A DNA stretch of 64,000 bases from contig NZ_CP054931.1 of assembly GCF_013364355.1 (NCBI RefSeq), forward strand, positions 3,162,001 through 3,226,000. The letters are read 5' to 3'. Positions 8,954-17,904 of this stretch are shown here, piece after piece. Positions within the stretch are counted from its first letter, which is position 1. Every line of letters begins with the position of its first letter. Origin of the DNA: Stenotrophomonas sp. NA06056. GTDB taxonomy: Bacteria > Pseudomonadota > Gammaproteobacteria > Xanthomonadales > Xanthomonadaceae. The position numbers and the translations under genes are program-made. The notes under the pieces were generated by a model. It ran no database searches. It worked only from the letters and a program-made list of their open reading frames with translations, and was not told where the DNA came from.

Positions 8954-9023
8954 CAAGCCGTGCTGCACGGCCGGCTTCGATGCACGAAGCCGGCTGCGCC
9001 GGCCCCGCTATTGGCATCTTCCG

Positions 9024-9611
9024 ATGACCCTTGTTGATCGTTTCCTGTCTGGCCTGATTCCGCGCCTGCCCGCCGAGGACGCTCCGCAATGGGCGTGGGT
9101 ACGGGGGGCCACTGACGAAGAGCTGCAGCGCCTGCGTGCGCAGTGGCCACAGGTTCCCGACAGCCTGGTGGAGCTGCTTTCGCGCGTGGATGGCACGCAC
9201 TATCGCAAATACCCGAAAGGCGAAGTCTGCGTGCTGATGCTGGGCTCGGACGTGGGCGACTATCCGTACTACCTGCGCTCGGTGGCACAGATCTTCGAAG
9301 ACCAGCAGCAGTGGGACGACAGCATCCGATCCATCTACGAAGAATGGCTGGATGACGAACCGGAGATCCTCGGTGCCGGCATCGACGCCGACCTGCCGAT
9401 GAGCCGTCGCCTGTGCTTTTCTCACTGCATGAACAACGGCGGCACCTCGATGCTGTATCTGGATTTCGATCCTGCACCCGGCGGCAGCATCGGCCAGGTG
9501 GTGCGCTACCTGCACGACCCGGACAGCTACGCGGTGATCGCGCCCAGCTTCGATGCGTACCTGCAACAGTTGATCGATGGTGGATACGCGTTCATCGACG
9601 AGGATCAATGA
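9024..9611 (+). CDS. SMI1/KNR4 (SUKH) family protein
   Basis: 195-residue protein resembling the SMI1/KNR4 (SUKH-1) family. Supporting features are an amphipathic start, a middle segment PDSLVELLSRVDGTHY, and the typical ending FDPAPGGSIGQVVRYLHDP followed by FDAYLQQLIDGGYAFI. SUKH proteins are often immunity proteins of polymorphic toxin systems, but others have unrelated roles. No toxin gene adjoins it here: upstream is the exported hypothetical protein and downstream, after SMAG repeats, convergent murD2. No signal peptide is seen, so it is cytoplasmic. Confidence 0.75.
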   Translation: MTLVDRFLSGLIPRLPAEDAPQWAWVRGATDEELQRLRAQWPQVPDSLVELLSRVDGTHYRKYPKGEVCVLMLGSDVGDYPYYLRSVAQIFEDQQQWDDSIRSIYEEWLDDEPEILGAGIDADLPMSRRLCFSHCMNNGGTSMLYLDFDPAPGGSIGQVVRYLHDPDSYAVIAPSFDAYLQQLIDGGYAFIDEDQ

Positions 9612-9616
9612 AGGCA

Positions 9617-9702
9617 GCCGAGCGTGGGCTCGGCCCTGCAGTAGATCCACGCCATGCGTGGATGATTTTCGCCGTAGATTGCCGGCCAGCGGCCGGCACT
9701 AC
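9617..9702. repeat. Three SMAG-type palindromes
   Basis: AGCCGAGCGTGGGCTCGG (from 9617), GTAGATCCACGCCATGCGTGGAT (9641-9663) and GTAGATTGCCGGCCAGCGGCCGGCACTAC (9674-9702) are packed between the convergent SUKH and murD2 genes. The last ends two bases before the murD2 stop codon. Confidence 0.8.
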
Positions 9703-9704
9703 CG

Positions 9705-11114
9705 TCAGCCGATCCCGATCCCCGGAATCGCGCTGATGGTGTCCGGGTCGAACCCGGCCAGTTCGGCGAAATGCCGCCCGCGTGCAACGTAATCGCGGTA
9801 AGCACCGTAGCTCGGCGCCCCCGGCGACAGCAGCACCACCCCACCCTGCACTCCCAGCGCATTGCGGGCCAGCGCCATCGCCTCGGGCAGATCGCCCGCC
9901 GCATGCAGGCCGAAGCGGCCGGCGTCGGCCAACGGCTGCAGCATCGCGTGGATGCGCGGGCCGTTGCTGCCCATGGTCACGATCTCCACCGGCGGAACGT
10001 CGTGCGCCATGTGCTGCATGAAGTCGGTCCAGTCCAGACCACGGTCATGCCCGCCCACCAGCAGCGCGATGCGCTGACCGGCAAAGCACTCCAGCGCCGC
10101 CAGGCTGGCATGTGGCGTAGTGCTGATCGAATCGTTGATGTAGGTCAGGCCATCGACCTCGCCAATCCGCTGCAAGCGGTTCGGCAGCGGCCGGAAATCC
10201 TGCACCGCCGGCGCCAGCGCCACGGCGTCCAGGCCCAGTGCTTCCAGCGCGGCCAGCACCGCGCACAGGTTGCCGCGGTTGTGGCGGCCCGGCAGCGGCG
10301 TGTTGCGGGTATCGAACACGGCCTGCTCGCCGCGGTGCACGATGTCACCGCGCATGTGCCAGCCCTGCGGCTGGTTGAACCAGACCACCTCGCTGTGCGG
10401 CAGCGACAGCGCCGCCAGGTGCGGGTCTGCGGCATTGAGCACGGCAACGCGCGGCGCAGCGCCGGTCACCAGCTGCAGCTTGTCTTCGATGTAGCGTTGT
10501 TCGCTACCGTGCCAGTCCAGGTGTTCGGGGAACAGGTTCAGCACCACCGCTACCTGCGGGTGCGCGCCACTACGCGCGACCTCGCCGGTCTGGTAGCTGG
10601 ACAGCTCCACCGCCCAGTACGCGGGCGCCGGTTGCGGGTCCAACACCTCCAGCAGCGGCAGGCCGATGTTACCGACCAGGCCGGTGCGATGGCCCGCGGC
10701 GCGCAGCAGGTGCGCGACCAGCGCGGTGGTGGTGCTCTTGCCCTTGGTGCCGGTCACGCAGATGGTGTCGCGCACGGTGCCTTCGTCGTCGGCATGTTCG
10801 GCAAACCACAACGCCGTGCCACCGATGAAGACAGTGCCCTGCCCGGCCGCCGCCAGCGCGATCGGCTGGTACGGGCTGATGCCGGGCGACTTGATCACCA
10901 CCTCGAATGTGGCCAGTATTTCGGCCGTGGGTTCGCCGCGTACATCCAGCGCACCCTGCGTTTCCGCACGCGCGGCCTCGACCTCGGTGGCTGGGCAGAA
11001 CAGGCTCAGGTCAAGCGATGGCAGGCGCGCGCGCAGTACCGCAAACGCAGCGCGGCCCTCACGACCCCAGCCCCACAGCGCTACGCGCTTGCCTTCAAGC
11101 TGCGAAATCTTCAC
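9705..11114 (-). CDS. murD2: MurD2, UDP-MurNAc-L-Ala--L-Glu ligase
   Basis: 469-residue Mur ligase related to MurD. A Rossmann-like start ([16 protein letters not shown]) precedes the ATP loop GTKGKST near residues 119-125, then the Mur ligase centre with ELSSYQT and [10 protein letters not shown], and a C-terminal domain with [12 protein letters not shown]. In Xanthomonas a second MurD homologue encoded beside murL adds L-Glu, not D-Glu, to UDP-MurNAc-L-Ala. The close linkage here, with start overlapping murL by 20 bp, makes that assignment likely for this gene. It differs from canonical MurD (usually about 440 residues and inside the mra/dcw cluster). Stop is at 9705-9707. Confidence 0.88.
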   Translation of the reverse strand: MKISQLEGKRVALWGWGREGRAAFAVLRARLPSLDLSLFCPATEVEAARAETQGALDVRGEPTAEILATFEVVIKSPGISPYQPIALAAAGQGTVFIGGTALWFAEHADDEGTVRDTICVTGTKGKSTTTALVAHLLRAAGHRTGLVGNIGLPLLEVLDPQPAPAYWAVELSSYQTGEVARSGAHPQVAVVLNLFPEHLDWHGSEQRYIEDKLQLVTGAAPRVAVLNAADPHLAALSLPHSEVVWFNQPQGWHMRGDIVHRGEQAVFDTRNTPLPGRHNRGNLCAVLAALEALGLDAVALAPAVQDFRPLPNRLQRIGEVDGLTYINDSISTTPHASLAALECFAGQRIALLVGGHDRGLDWTDFMQHMAHDVPPVEIVTMGSNGPRIHAMLQPLADAGRFGLHAAGDLPEAMALARNALGVQGGVVLLSPGAPSYGAYRDYVARGRHFAELAGFDPDTISAIPGIGIG

Positions 11115-12447
11115 GCACCCGTTCCCACAGCGTTGCCGGAATCCGATGTTCGCCCTGCAGCTGCATCAGCGGAGCCAGCTCCAGTTCGGCGGCATCCAGC
11201 TGCGGCTGGATCTCATTGCAGAAGCGCTTCACCAGCACGTCTTCCTTCCACTCCGGGCGCTGTGCCAAGGTCGCCATCGCTGCACGCGATTCGCGGCCTT
11301 CGCCCACGCACTCGAACGGCTTGTGGTCCTGGAATTCAAGCAGCGCATCGAAGCCACCGGCCTGCTCGGCATCGTCCAGCAGGTTGCGGCCGAAGATGCG
11401 CACCAGGCGCGTCTTGGGCATGAACGGAGCCAGCGCCAGGAACACGAAGTGGCACTTCGGGCAGACGCCGCACCAGCGGTTCACCGGGCGCTCGCCGAGG
11501 ATGTGGAAGTTGCGGTTGCAGCTGGAGAAATGCGCGTCGTAGAAATCGCTCTTGGCGAACTGGCGGGCCACCGCCAGCTCCGACATCGGCCGCAGCAGCG
11601 AGTAGTACTGCAGATCAGCGGCCACCTGTTTCTGCACATACAGACCGAAGGCCTGCTCGAACGCCCAGCCCTTGGACCACTGGTGGTTCACTTCGCCGGT
11701 GCCCGGAATCTGGCTGCCGTAGCTGGCCGAACGCTCGTTGGAGAACACCACCTGGTCCACGCCCTGCAGCAGCGCGGCCAGCACCATGATGGCCGAGTTC
11801 ACTGCGGTGACCGGGATGTGCCCATTCCACGCCCCCTGCCGGTTGAGCTCGAACAATTCCGGCGCCAACGCGCGACCGAGGTTCAATGTCGGCAGTCCGG
11901 TGCGCTCGGCACAGGCACGGATCAACTGGGAACCACCAATCCAGGTCACCGTTTCGTCCACGCCGGCGCGACGCAGCGCTTCGATGCTGACCAGCGAATC
12001 CTTGCCGCCACCGATGGCGACCAGCGCATGCGCCTGCAGGCCCAGCACCGGTGCCTGCACCGTTTCACCCTGCACCGGCAGACGGAACCGCCCGCGCAGG
12101 TTCAGGCCGTTGCGGTAGGCGAACTCGCCCAGACCATTGAGGTAGACCGTCTCCACCAGCGCGGCGGTATCGGCATCGATGCCGTAGCCGTCGATGCTGA
12201 CCGTATCGGGCACACCGGCCTTGTAGTAGCTCACGCCGGCGATCAGGTGCAGCAGTTGCAGCGCGCGCTGCACGGCGTCGGCACGGGCCGGTTCCAGCAC
12301 GAACGGGGCGCCGGGCACGGTAACGGTTTCCACCATCTCCGGGCCGTCATCGAAGGCGTAGACCAGTTTGGCCACGCCGGTATCCGCGGCGAACTCGCAG
12401 CGGACGAAGCGGAAGCAGGAAACCTGGTGTTTATCGAAAGCAGTCAT
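11095..12447 (-). CDS. murL: MurL, UDP-MurNAc-L-Ala-L-Glu epimerase
   Basis: 450-residue ATP-dependent epimerase that inverts the terminal L-Glu of UDP-MurNAc-L-Ala-L-Glu to D-Glu, the xanthomonad alternative to MurI glutamate racemase. Visible features are a central [19 protein letters not shown], resembling the PP-loop of ATP pyrophosphatases, the conserved [20 protein letters not shown] block, and a CGVCPKC cysteine cluster near the C-terminus. The identification rests on overall resemblance and on the overlapping murD2 gene. It lies 90 bp after lysAC on the same strand and is probably cotranscribed. Confidence 0.88.
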   Translation of the reverse strand: MTAFDKHQVSCFRFVRCEFAADTGVAKLVYAFDDGPEMVETVTVPGAPFVLEPARADAVQRALQLLHLIAGVSYYKAGVPDTVSIDGYGIDADTAALVETVYLNGLGEFAYRNGLNLRGRFRLPVQGETVQAPVLGLQAHALVAIGGGKDSLVSIEALRRAGVDETVTWIGGSQLIRACAERTGLPTLNLGRALAPELFELNRQGAWNGHIPVTAVNSAIMVLAALLQGVDQVVFSNERSASYGSQIPGTGEVNHQWSKGWAFEQAFGLYVQKQVAADLQYYSLLRPMSELAVARQFAKSDFYDAHFSSCNRNFHILGERPVNRWCGVCPKCHFVFLALAPFMPKTRLVRIFGRNLLDDAEQAGGFDALLEFQDHKPFECVGEGRESRAAMATLAQRPEWKEDVLVKRFCNEIQPQLDAAELELAPLMQLQGEHRIPATLWERVREDFAA

Positions 12448-12537
12448 GGTGGATCCAGTTCAAGCACGGTCAGGCACATGCCCGCGCGCAGGCGCGGGAC
12501 GTGTCGGTGGGCGGGTGCAGGGCGCGCAAGGCGGTGA

Positions 12538-15132
12538 TCATTCGATCACGTCCTCGCGCGGCATCGCCCGTTGGTTGTAGGTGTTGGACATCACATAGCC
12601 GTACGCACCGGCGTCGGCGATCAGCATCACATCGTCCGGCGCGGTCGACACCGGCAGCTTGCGGCGCTTGCCGAACACATCGCTGGATTCGCAGATCGGA
12701 CCGACCACATCGAACGCCGCTTCGGCGTAGCCGCCCTGGCGGCTGAGGTTTTCAATGTCGTGCCAAGCGTCGTACAGGGCCGGGCGCATCAGCGTGTTCA
12801 TGCCCGCATCCAGGCCGACACGGCGCACGCCGTCCTTCTCCACCACCTGGGTGGCATGGGTCAGCAGCACGCCCGACTCTGCCACCAGGAAGCGGCCCGG
12901 CTCGATCGCCAGGCGGAACGCCGGGTGCAGCGCCTTGACCTCGGCCAGGCCCTCGGCCCAGGCCTCCAGGTCGAACGGCTCGTCTTCGTCGCTGTAAGGA
13001 ATCGGCAGGCCGCCACCAATGTCGATGGTCTGCACGCTGCCGATACGACGCGCGAAACCGGCCAGCTCATCGCACATCAGGCGCCAGTGCTGCGCGGTTT
13101 CCACGCCGCTGCCCAGGTGTGCATGCAGACCGACCACGCGGGTGCCCAGTTCGGTAGCTGCGCGCACGAACTCGTCCACCCGGGCGATCGGCAGGCCGAA
13201 CTTGGATTCCTTGCCGCCGGTGCGGACCTTGGCATGATGGCCTTCGCCACGGCCCAGGTCCACGCGCAGCCACAGCTCGCGGTTGCGGAACAGGTCCGGC
13301 CAGCGCTGCAGGGCTTCGACGTTGTCGACAGTGACGGTCACGCCCATCGCGAACGCCGCTTCGTACTCGCTGCGCGGGCAGAAGCTGGGGGTGAACAGCA
13401 CGCGCTTGGGCGACAGTTCCGGAATGGCCTGGAACACATGCTTCAGCTCGCCGTGCGACACGCATTCCAGGCCGAAGCCCTCGGCTTCCAGCAGCTGCAG
13501 GATGGCTGGATGACTGTTGGCCTTGATCGCGTAGTAACGCTGGTCGATCGGCTTGATCGCCGCCAGCGCGCGGGCACGCGCACGCACGGTCGGCAGGTGA
13601 TAGACGTAACGCGGGGTGCCGGCATCGGCCAGCTGCAGCAGGTGCGCACGCTGGCCGCGCCACCACGGCGTACCACGCGGACGCACGGTGCCGGCGATTT
13701 CGCGCCAGCGCGGGCCGAATACCTCGGTCTCTTCCACCGGCATCGCGCCGCTGTCGATCAGCTCGGCGTGCAGGATCGGCAGCAGACCGTCAGCATCGGC
13801 CTCGTCGATGACGAAGGTCAGGTTCAGGTCGTTGGACGACTGCGAGATCATGTGCACGCGCTCACGACCGAAGGTCGCCCACACGTCCGACAGCTTGTGC
13901 AGCAGCGAGCGCATGCCCAGGCCAACCAGAGTGATCGCCGCGCACGGCACGATCACCTTGACCTTGCAGATCTGCGACAGATCGGCCGACAGTGCCGCCA
14001 GCACATCGGTGTTGACCAGGTTCTCGGACGGGTCCAGCGACACGGTGACGTTGGTCTCGGCCGAACCGATCAGGTCCACCGACAGGCCGTGCTTCTTGAA
14101 CAGGCCGAACACATCGGCGAGGAAGCCGACCTGCTGCCACATGCCGATGCCTTCCATCGACACCAGCACGATGCCGTTGCGACGGCTGATCGCCTTCACC
14201 CCCGGCACCGGCGCGGCATTGCCGTCGATGCTGGTGCCCGGCAGTTCCGGACGCTCGGTATCGAGGATCGCCATTGGCACGCCGGCATCGCGGCACGGCT
14301 TGATCGAGCGCGGGTGCAGCACCTTGGCACCGGTGGTGGCGATTTCCTGCGCTTCGTAATAATCCAGGCGGGTCAGCAGGCGCGCATCCGGCACGTCCTT
14401 GGGATTGGCGCTGAACATGCCCGGCACATCGGTCCAGATCTCCACGCGGCTCGCGCCGAGCAGCGCACCGAAGTACGCCGCCGAGGTATCCGAACCGCCG
14501 CGGCCGAGAATGGCCGTGCCGCCGTCGGCATGACGCGAGATGAAACCCTGGGTGATCAGCAGGCGCGTGGGCTGCGCACGGAAGCGCTGCGTCCATTCCG
14601 CATCGGCACGCCACTGGCAGTTCACCGACAGGCGCTGCGACCAGTCGCTCTGGTTCGGCTGCGGCGGCAGCGCGTCCAGCCACTGGCGCGCATCCATCCA
14701 GCCGAAATCCAGGCCGCTGGCACGCAGGTAGGCCGCGCCCAGGCTGGACGACAGCAGTTCACCCTGGCCCAGCACTTCGGCCTGCCAGTCCAGCGGTCGG
14801 CTGGGCGCACGCGGGTCGTCCAGCAGGCCCTGCAGCGCGGCCAGGCGCTCGGCCAGCACCTCGGTGCCCAGGCCCAGCTCTTCCAGGAAGCCCTGGTGGC
14901 GCTCGACCAGCGCCGCCACGCGATCGCGGCTGTCCGGCGCGCCATCGGCAATCGCGGTCAGTTCGTTGGTGACCCCGGACAGTGCCGAAACCACCACCAG
15001 CACGCGCGCGCCGGTCTCTTCCGCCCGTTTTTTCGCCAGCTTCCCGATCGTGTCCCAGCGGTGGCGACGCGACACCGAGGTGCCGCCGAACTTCAGTACG
15101 ATCCAACGATCGACAAGGGGGGAAGCTGACAT
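12538..15132 (-). CDS. lysAC: Bifunctional aspartate kinase / diaminopimelate decarboxylase
   Basis: 864-residue fusion joining the first step of the aspartate pathway to the last step of lysine synthesis. Residues about 10-290 are aspartokinase (VLKFGGTSVS, VVVSALSGVTNELT, GRGGSDTSAAYFGALL), followed by tandem ACT regulatory domains (SMEGIGMWQQVGFLADVF region). From about 480 a fold-type III PLP decarboxylase follows, with YYAIKANSHP (PLP lysine), GLHAHLGSGVE, DIGGGLPIPY, AIEPGRFLVAE and GPICESSDVF. The fusion is a known xanthomonad arrangement. It is divergent from the PhzF pair and first in a probable operon with murL and murD2, so it links DAP/lysine supply to peptidoglycan precursor genes. 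Confidence 0.93.
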   Translation of the reverse strand: MSASPLVDRWIVLKFGGTSVSRRHRWDTIGKLAKKRAEETGARVLVVVSALSGVTNELTAIADGAPDSRDRVAALVERHQGFLEELGLGTEVLAERLAALQGLLDDPRAPSRPLDWQAEVLGQGELLSSSLGAAYLRASGLDFGWMDARQWLDALPPQPNQSDWSQRLSVNCQWRADAEWTQRFRAQPTRLLITQGFISRHADGGTAILGRGGSDTSAAYFGALLGASRVEIWTDVPGMFSANPKDVPDARLLTRLDYYEAQEIATTGAKVLHPRSIKPCRDAGVPMAILDTERPELPGTSIDGNAAPVPGVKAISRRNGIVLVSMEGIGMWQQVGFLADVFGLFKKHGLSVDLIGSAETNVTVSLDPSENLVNTDVLAALSADLSQICKVKVIVPCAAITLVGLGMRSLLHKLSDVWATFGRERVHMISQSSNDLNLTFVIDEADADGLLPILHAELIDSGAMPVEETEVFGPRWREIAGTVRPRGTPWWRGQRAHLLQLADAGTPRYVYHLPTVRARARALAAIKPIDQRYYAIKANSHPAILQLLEAEGFGLECVSHGELKHVFQAIPELSPKRVLFTPSFCPRSEYEAAFAMGVTVTVDNVEALQRWPDLFRNRELWLRVDLGRGEGHHAKVRTGGKESKFGLPIARVDEFVRAATELGTRVVGLHAHLGSGVETAQHWRLMCDELAGFARRIGSVQTIDIGGGLPIPYSDEDEPFDLEAWAEGLAEVKALHPAFRLAIEPGRFLVAESGVLLTHATQVVEKDGVRRVGLDAGMNTLMRPALYDAWHDIENLSRQGGYAEAAFDVVGPICESSDVFGKRRKLPVSTAPDDVMLIADAGAYGYVMSNTYNQRAMPREDVIE

Positions 15133-15207
15133 GGATAGGCTATGTGTAATGTGGGGAAGCCGCCCTTGGGGGCGGAACCTTCGATTCTAAGCCCAATACA
15201 CCCGTCA

Positions 15208-16080
15208 ATGACCGCCTACCGCTACCTGCAGCTCGATGTCTTCGCCCACCAGCCCGGTACCGGCAACCCGCTCGGTGTCGTGTTCGACGCGGATGGGCTG
15301 TCCACCGACCGCATGCAGGCCCTGGCCGCCTGGCTGAACCTGTCCGAGACCGTGTTCTTCCTGCGCCCCACCGCTGCCGGCGCCGACTACCACGTCCGCA
15401 TCTTCACCCCCGCCAGCGAGCTGCCCTTCGCCGGCCATCCCAGCGTGGGCGCCGCCTGGGCCGCGGTCACCTGCGGCCTGGTGCAGCCGCGCGACGGGGC
15501 CTTGGTACAGCAATGCGCGGCCGGCCTGCTGCCGGTGCAGGTCACCGGCCCGACCGACGCGCCCACCATCCGCCTGGCCAGCCCAGCGGCGCACCTGCTG
15601 CCGACAGCGCCGGGTGCCGTGCCGGAAGCGCTGCGCGCCGCCACCGCCGAAGGCCAGTGCGCCGAACTCTGGGACAACGGCCCGCGCTGGTGGCTGCTGC
15701 CGCTGCGCGATGCCGACGCCGTGCGCACGCTGGTACCGGACATGGCGGCCCTGCGCGACTGGAGCATGGCCACCGGCGCGCTCGGTGTAGCCGTGTTCGC
15801 GCCCGAACCCGATGCCGACCATGACCTGGTGGTGCGCGCGTTCTGCCCGGCCGATGCGCCCAACGTCCCCGAAGATCCGGTGACCGGCAGCGCCAACGCG
15901 CTGATCGGCGCCTGGCTGCGGCAGCGCAATGCCCTGCCCGGCGAAAACGGCAGCTACGTCGCCAGCCAAGGCCGCGAAGTCGGCCGCGATGGCCGCGTGC
16001 AGGTCACCGTCGACGCTCGGGGCACGATCTGGATTGGTGGCCAGGTGCAGCCGGTGATCGACGGCACTGTCTGCTGGTAG
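15208..16080 (+). CDS. PhzF family isomerase/epimerase-like protein
   Basis: 290-residue protein with the diaminopimelate-epimerase-like fold of the PhzF family. Markers are LDVFAHQPGTGNPLGVV, the catalytic-type Glu in LSETVF, LPFAGHPSVGAAWA, and a second-half DPVTGSANALIGAWL followed by ASQGREVGRDGRV. The substrate is unknown; no phenazine genes are nearby. ATG 15208 fits the family N-terminus exactly. A closely related paralogue follows 95 bp downstream, so the two arose by tandem duplication. The TAG stop overlaps the GTAG of a SMAG repeat. Confidence 0.88.
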   Translation: MTAYRYLQLDVFAHQPGTGNPLGVVFDADGLSTDRMQALAAWLNLSETVFFLRPTAAGADYHVRIFTPASELPFAGHPSVGAAWAAVTCGLVQPRDGALVQQCAAGLLPVQVTGPTDAPTIRLASPAAHLLPTAPGAVPEALRAATAEGQCAELWDNGPRWWLLPLRDADAVRTLVPDMAALRDWSMATGALGVAVFAPEPDADHDLVVRAFCPADAPNVPEDPVTGSANALIGAWLRQRNALPGENGSYVASQGREVGRDGRVQVTVDARGTIWIGGQVQPVIDGTVCW

Positions 16081-16141
16081 CGTCGGGCCACGCCCGGCGG
16101 CCTGCCACGCTCCGCGCTCGCGGGGCATGGCCCCGCGCTAC
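16077..16141. repeat. SMAG-type inverted pair overlapping a stop codon
   Basis: Begins GTAGCGTCGGGCCACGCCCGG and ends GGGGCATGGCCCCGCGCTAC, two facing palindromes. The first TAG is the stop codon of the upstream PhzF gene. Confidence 0.75.
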
Positions 16142-16174
16142 CCTATGCGGCCTGTTTCCTGGAGTTCCCGCCTG

Positions 16175-17053
16175 ATGTCCGCACGCCGTTTCCTGCAGCT
16201 GGATGTGTTCTCCCCGCGCCCCGGCGCTGGCAATCCGCTGGCCGTCGTGCTCGATGCCGAAGGTCTGGACGATACGGTGATGCAGGCCATCGCCCGCTGG
16301 ACCCGCCTGCCCGAAACCACCTTCGTGTTCCCGCCACAGGCGCCCGGCAGCAGCTATCGGCTGCGCATGTTCAGCCCGCAGAAAGAGGTGCCGTTCGCCG
16401 GCCATCCCAGCGTCGGCACGGCCCATGCGGTGCTGCAGGCAGGCCTCGCTGCGCCGGTCGACGGGGTGCTGGTACAGGACGGCATCGCCGGGACGCTGCC
16501 ACTGCGCGTGACCGGCGAAGGCGCCCAGCAGCGCATCGCCATCCGTACGCCGCGTGCACAACTGGCCGAGATTGCCGCTACGGATGATCCGCGCTTGCGG
16601 ACCGCCTTGCAGGGGTGGCCGCTGGGCGCACAGCCTCCGGCACGCATGCAGGGCGGCCGCAGCTGGTGGGTGGTGCAGGTCGCCGACGAGGCCGCGCTGC
16701 GCGCCCTGCGCCCCGATTGGGATGCGGTCGCCACGCTGGCTGAGTCAACCGACAGCATGGGCGTGTTCGCCTATGCCTTTGCCGATGGCAAAGAAGGTTA
16801 CGACCTGGCAGTGCGTGCATTCGTCGGCAATGGACGCCGCTTCGAGGATGCGGCCTCAGGTGCGGCCAATGCGGTACTGGCGGCCTGGCTGGACCTGCGC
16901 GATGCCCTGCCACACGGCCGCCAGCCCTTCGAGGTCAGCCAAGGCCGCGAAGTCGGCCACGATGCGCGCCTGACCCTGCGGGTCGATGAAGATGGCGAAG
17001 TCTGGTCCGGCGGCCAGGTGCAGACGGTGATTTCCGGCACCATCGACTGGTGA
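16175..17053 (+). CDS. PhzF family protein, second tandem copy
   Basis: 292 residues, clearly paralogous to the preceding gene: LQLDVFSPRPGAGNPLAVV, the Glu of LPETTF, VPFAGHPSVGTAHAVL, EDAASGAANAVLAAWLDL and VSQGREVGHDARLTL all align with it. The DPVTGSANA of the first copy is DAASGAANA here, so substrate preference may differ. ATG 16175 is preceded by GGAG at 10 bases. Substrate unknown. Confidence 0.87.
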   Translation: MSARRFLQLDVFSPRPGAGNPLAVVLDAEGLDDTVMQAIARWTRLPETTFVFPPQAPGSSYRLRMFSPQKEVPFAGHPSVGTAHAVLQAGLAAPVDGVLVQDGIAGTLPLRVTGEGAQQRIAIRTPRAQLAEIAATDDPRLRTALQGWPLGAQPPARMQGGRSWWVVQVADEAALRALRPDWDAVATLAESTDSMGVFAYAFADGKEGYDLAVRAFVGNGRRFEDAASGAANAVLAAWLDLRDALPHGRQPFEVSQGREVGHDARLTLRVDEDGEVWSGGQVQTVISGTIDW

Positions 17054-17062
17054 TGGAATGCT

Positions 17063-17090
17063 GTAGAGCCGAGCATGGGCTCGGCTCTAC
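17063..17090. repeat. SMAG palindrome
   Basis: A 28-bp palindrome, GTAGAGCCGAGCATGG followed by GCTCGGCTCTAC, between the convergent PhzF and OsmC genes. Confidence 0.85.
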
Positions 17091-17102
17091 AGACGCACTG
17101 GC

Positions 17103-17534
17103 TCAGCCCAGCTCGGCTTCGAGGCTGATCGGCACTGCGCTCAGTGCTTTGGAAACCGGGCAATTCTGCTTGGCGTCATCGGCAATCGCGCGGAACTGCG
17201 CCGCGTCGATTCCCGGCACCACCGCCTTCACTTTCAGCCGGATCTGCGACAGCTGCGGACCGCCTTCCATCGATAGATCGACCTTGGCTTCGGTGTCCAG
17301 CGAGGTCGGGGTGAAGCCGGCTTCGCCGAGCTTGGCCGACAGCGCCATGGTGAAACATCCGGCGTGCGCGGCAGCGATCAGCTCTTCGGGATTGGTGCCC
17401 TTTTCATCACCAAACCGGCTGTTGAAGCCATAGCGGGTCTTGTCCAGCAGACCGCTCTGTGGCGTGCTCAACTGGCCCTTGCCCGACTTCAGGTCGCCTT
17501 CCCAATGCGCGGTAGCGTGTCGCGAGATTCCCAT
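17103..17534 (-). CDS. osmC: OsmC family peroxiredoxin
   Basis: 143-residue OsmC/Ohr-fold thiol peroxidase that reduces organic hydroperoxides. The two catalytic cysteines are Cys60 in AAHAGCFTMAL and Cys125 in KQNCPVSKAL. NPEELIAAAHAGCF and an FGDEKGTNPEEL lead-in favour the OsmC over the Ohr branch. ATG 17534 is the natural start. It is divergent from the HU-like gene across a 370-bp gap. Confidence 0.88.
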   Translation of the reverse strand: MGISRHATAHWEGDLKSGKGQLSTPQSGLLDKTRYGFNSRFGDEKGTNPEELIAAAHAGCFTMALSAKLGEAGFTPTSLDTEAKVDLSMEGGPQLSQIRLKVKAVVPGIDAAQFRAIADDAKQNCPVSKALSAVPISLEAELG

Positions 17535-17815
17535 GTCCTACTCCGTTGCGGCTGCGATGAACCGTTACCCTGGCACGCACCGCGTTAGCCCTGCGTCGCC
17601 CCGCCGCATGCGCCGCGCCTGTCCCGAGCCAGCGCATGGACACTTCTTCGCCACCAACCCGGCGCTTTTCCCCTTGTTTTCAGTCATTTCGCCCACCCGA
17701 CCGAAAACAACGACACCGCAGTGCAGTGCACCACGGCACCCGTTCCCCCCACCGCCGGCCATGTACTGAATCGGCCTGGATATGAAAAAACATGCACTTT
17801 CAGCACTCCAGGCTA

Positions 17816-17844
17816 TTGGCGGCGCCCAAGAGTTGCCCTACATT
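17816..17844 (+). promoter_or_regulatory. Predicted sigma70 promoter of HU-like gene
   Basis: TTGGCG (17816-17821), 17-bp spacer, TACATT (17839-17844), 60 bp upstream of the ATG at 17905. The rest of the 17535-17904 gap shows no gene; an in-frame ATG at 17782 would place coding sequence over this promoter and lacks a ribosome site. Confidence 0.45.
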
Positions 17845-17904
17845 GCGCTTGCCGACGGGGTTCGGCGCCGACCAAACAACCAACCGTTCACGGAACAGGA
17901 AACC

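Noticed and set aside
12571..15129. 852-codon plus-strand frame opposite lysAC
   Set aside because: Antisense shadow; composition is rich in His, Arg, Gln and Val as expected from reversed high-GC coding DNA, and the minus strand encodes the complete LysAC fusion.
17782..17904. Upstream in-frame extension of the HU-like protein
   Set aside because: It would overlap the predicted promoter and lacks a ribosome site; ATG 17905 has AGGA at proper spacing and starts the lysine-rich tail.
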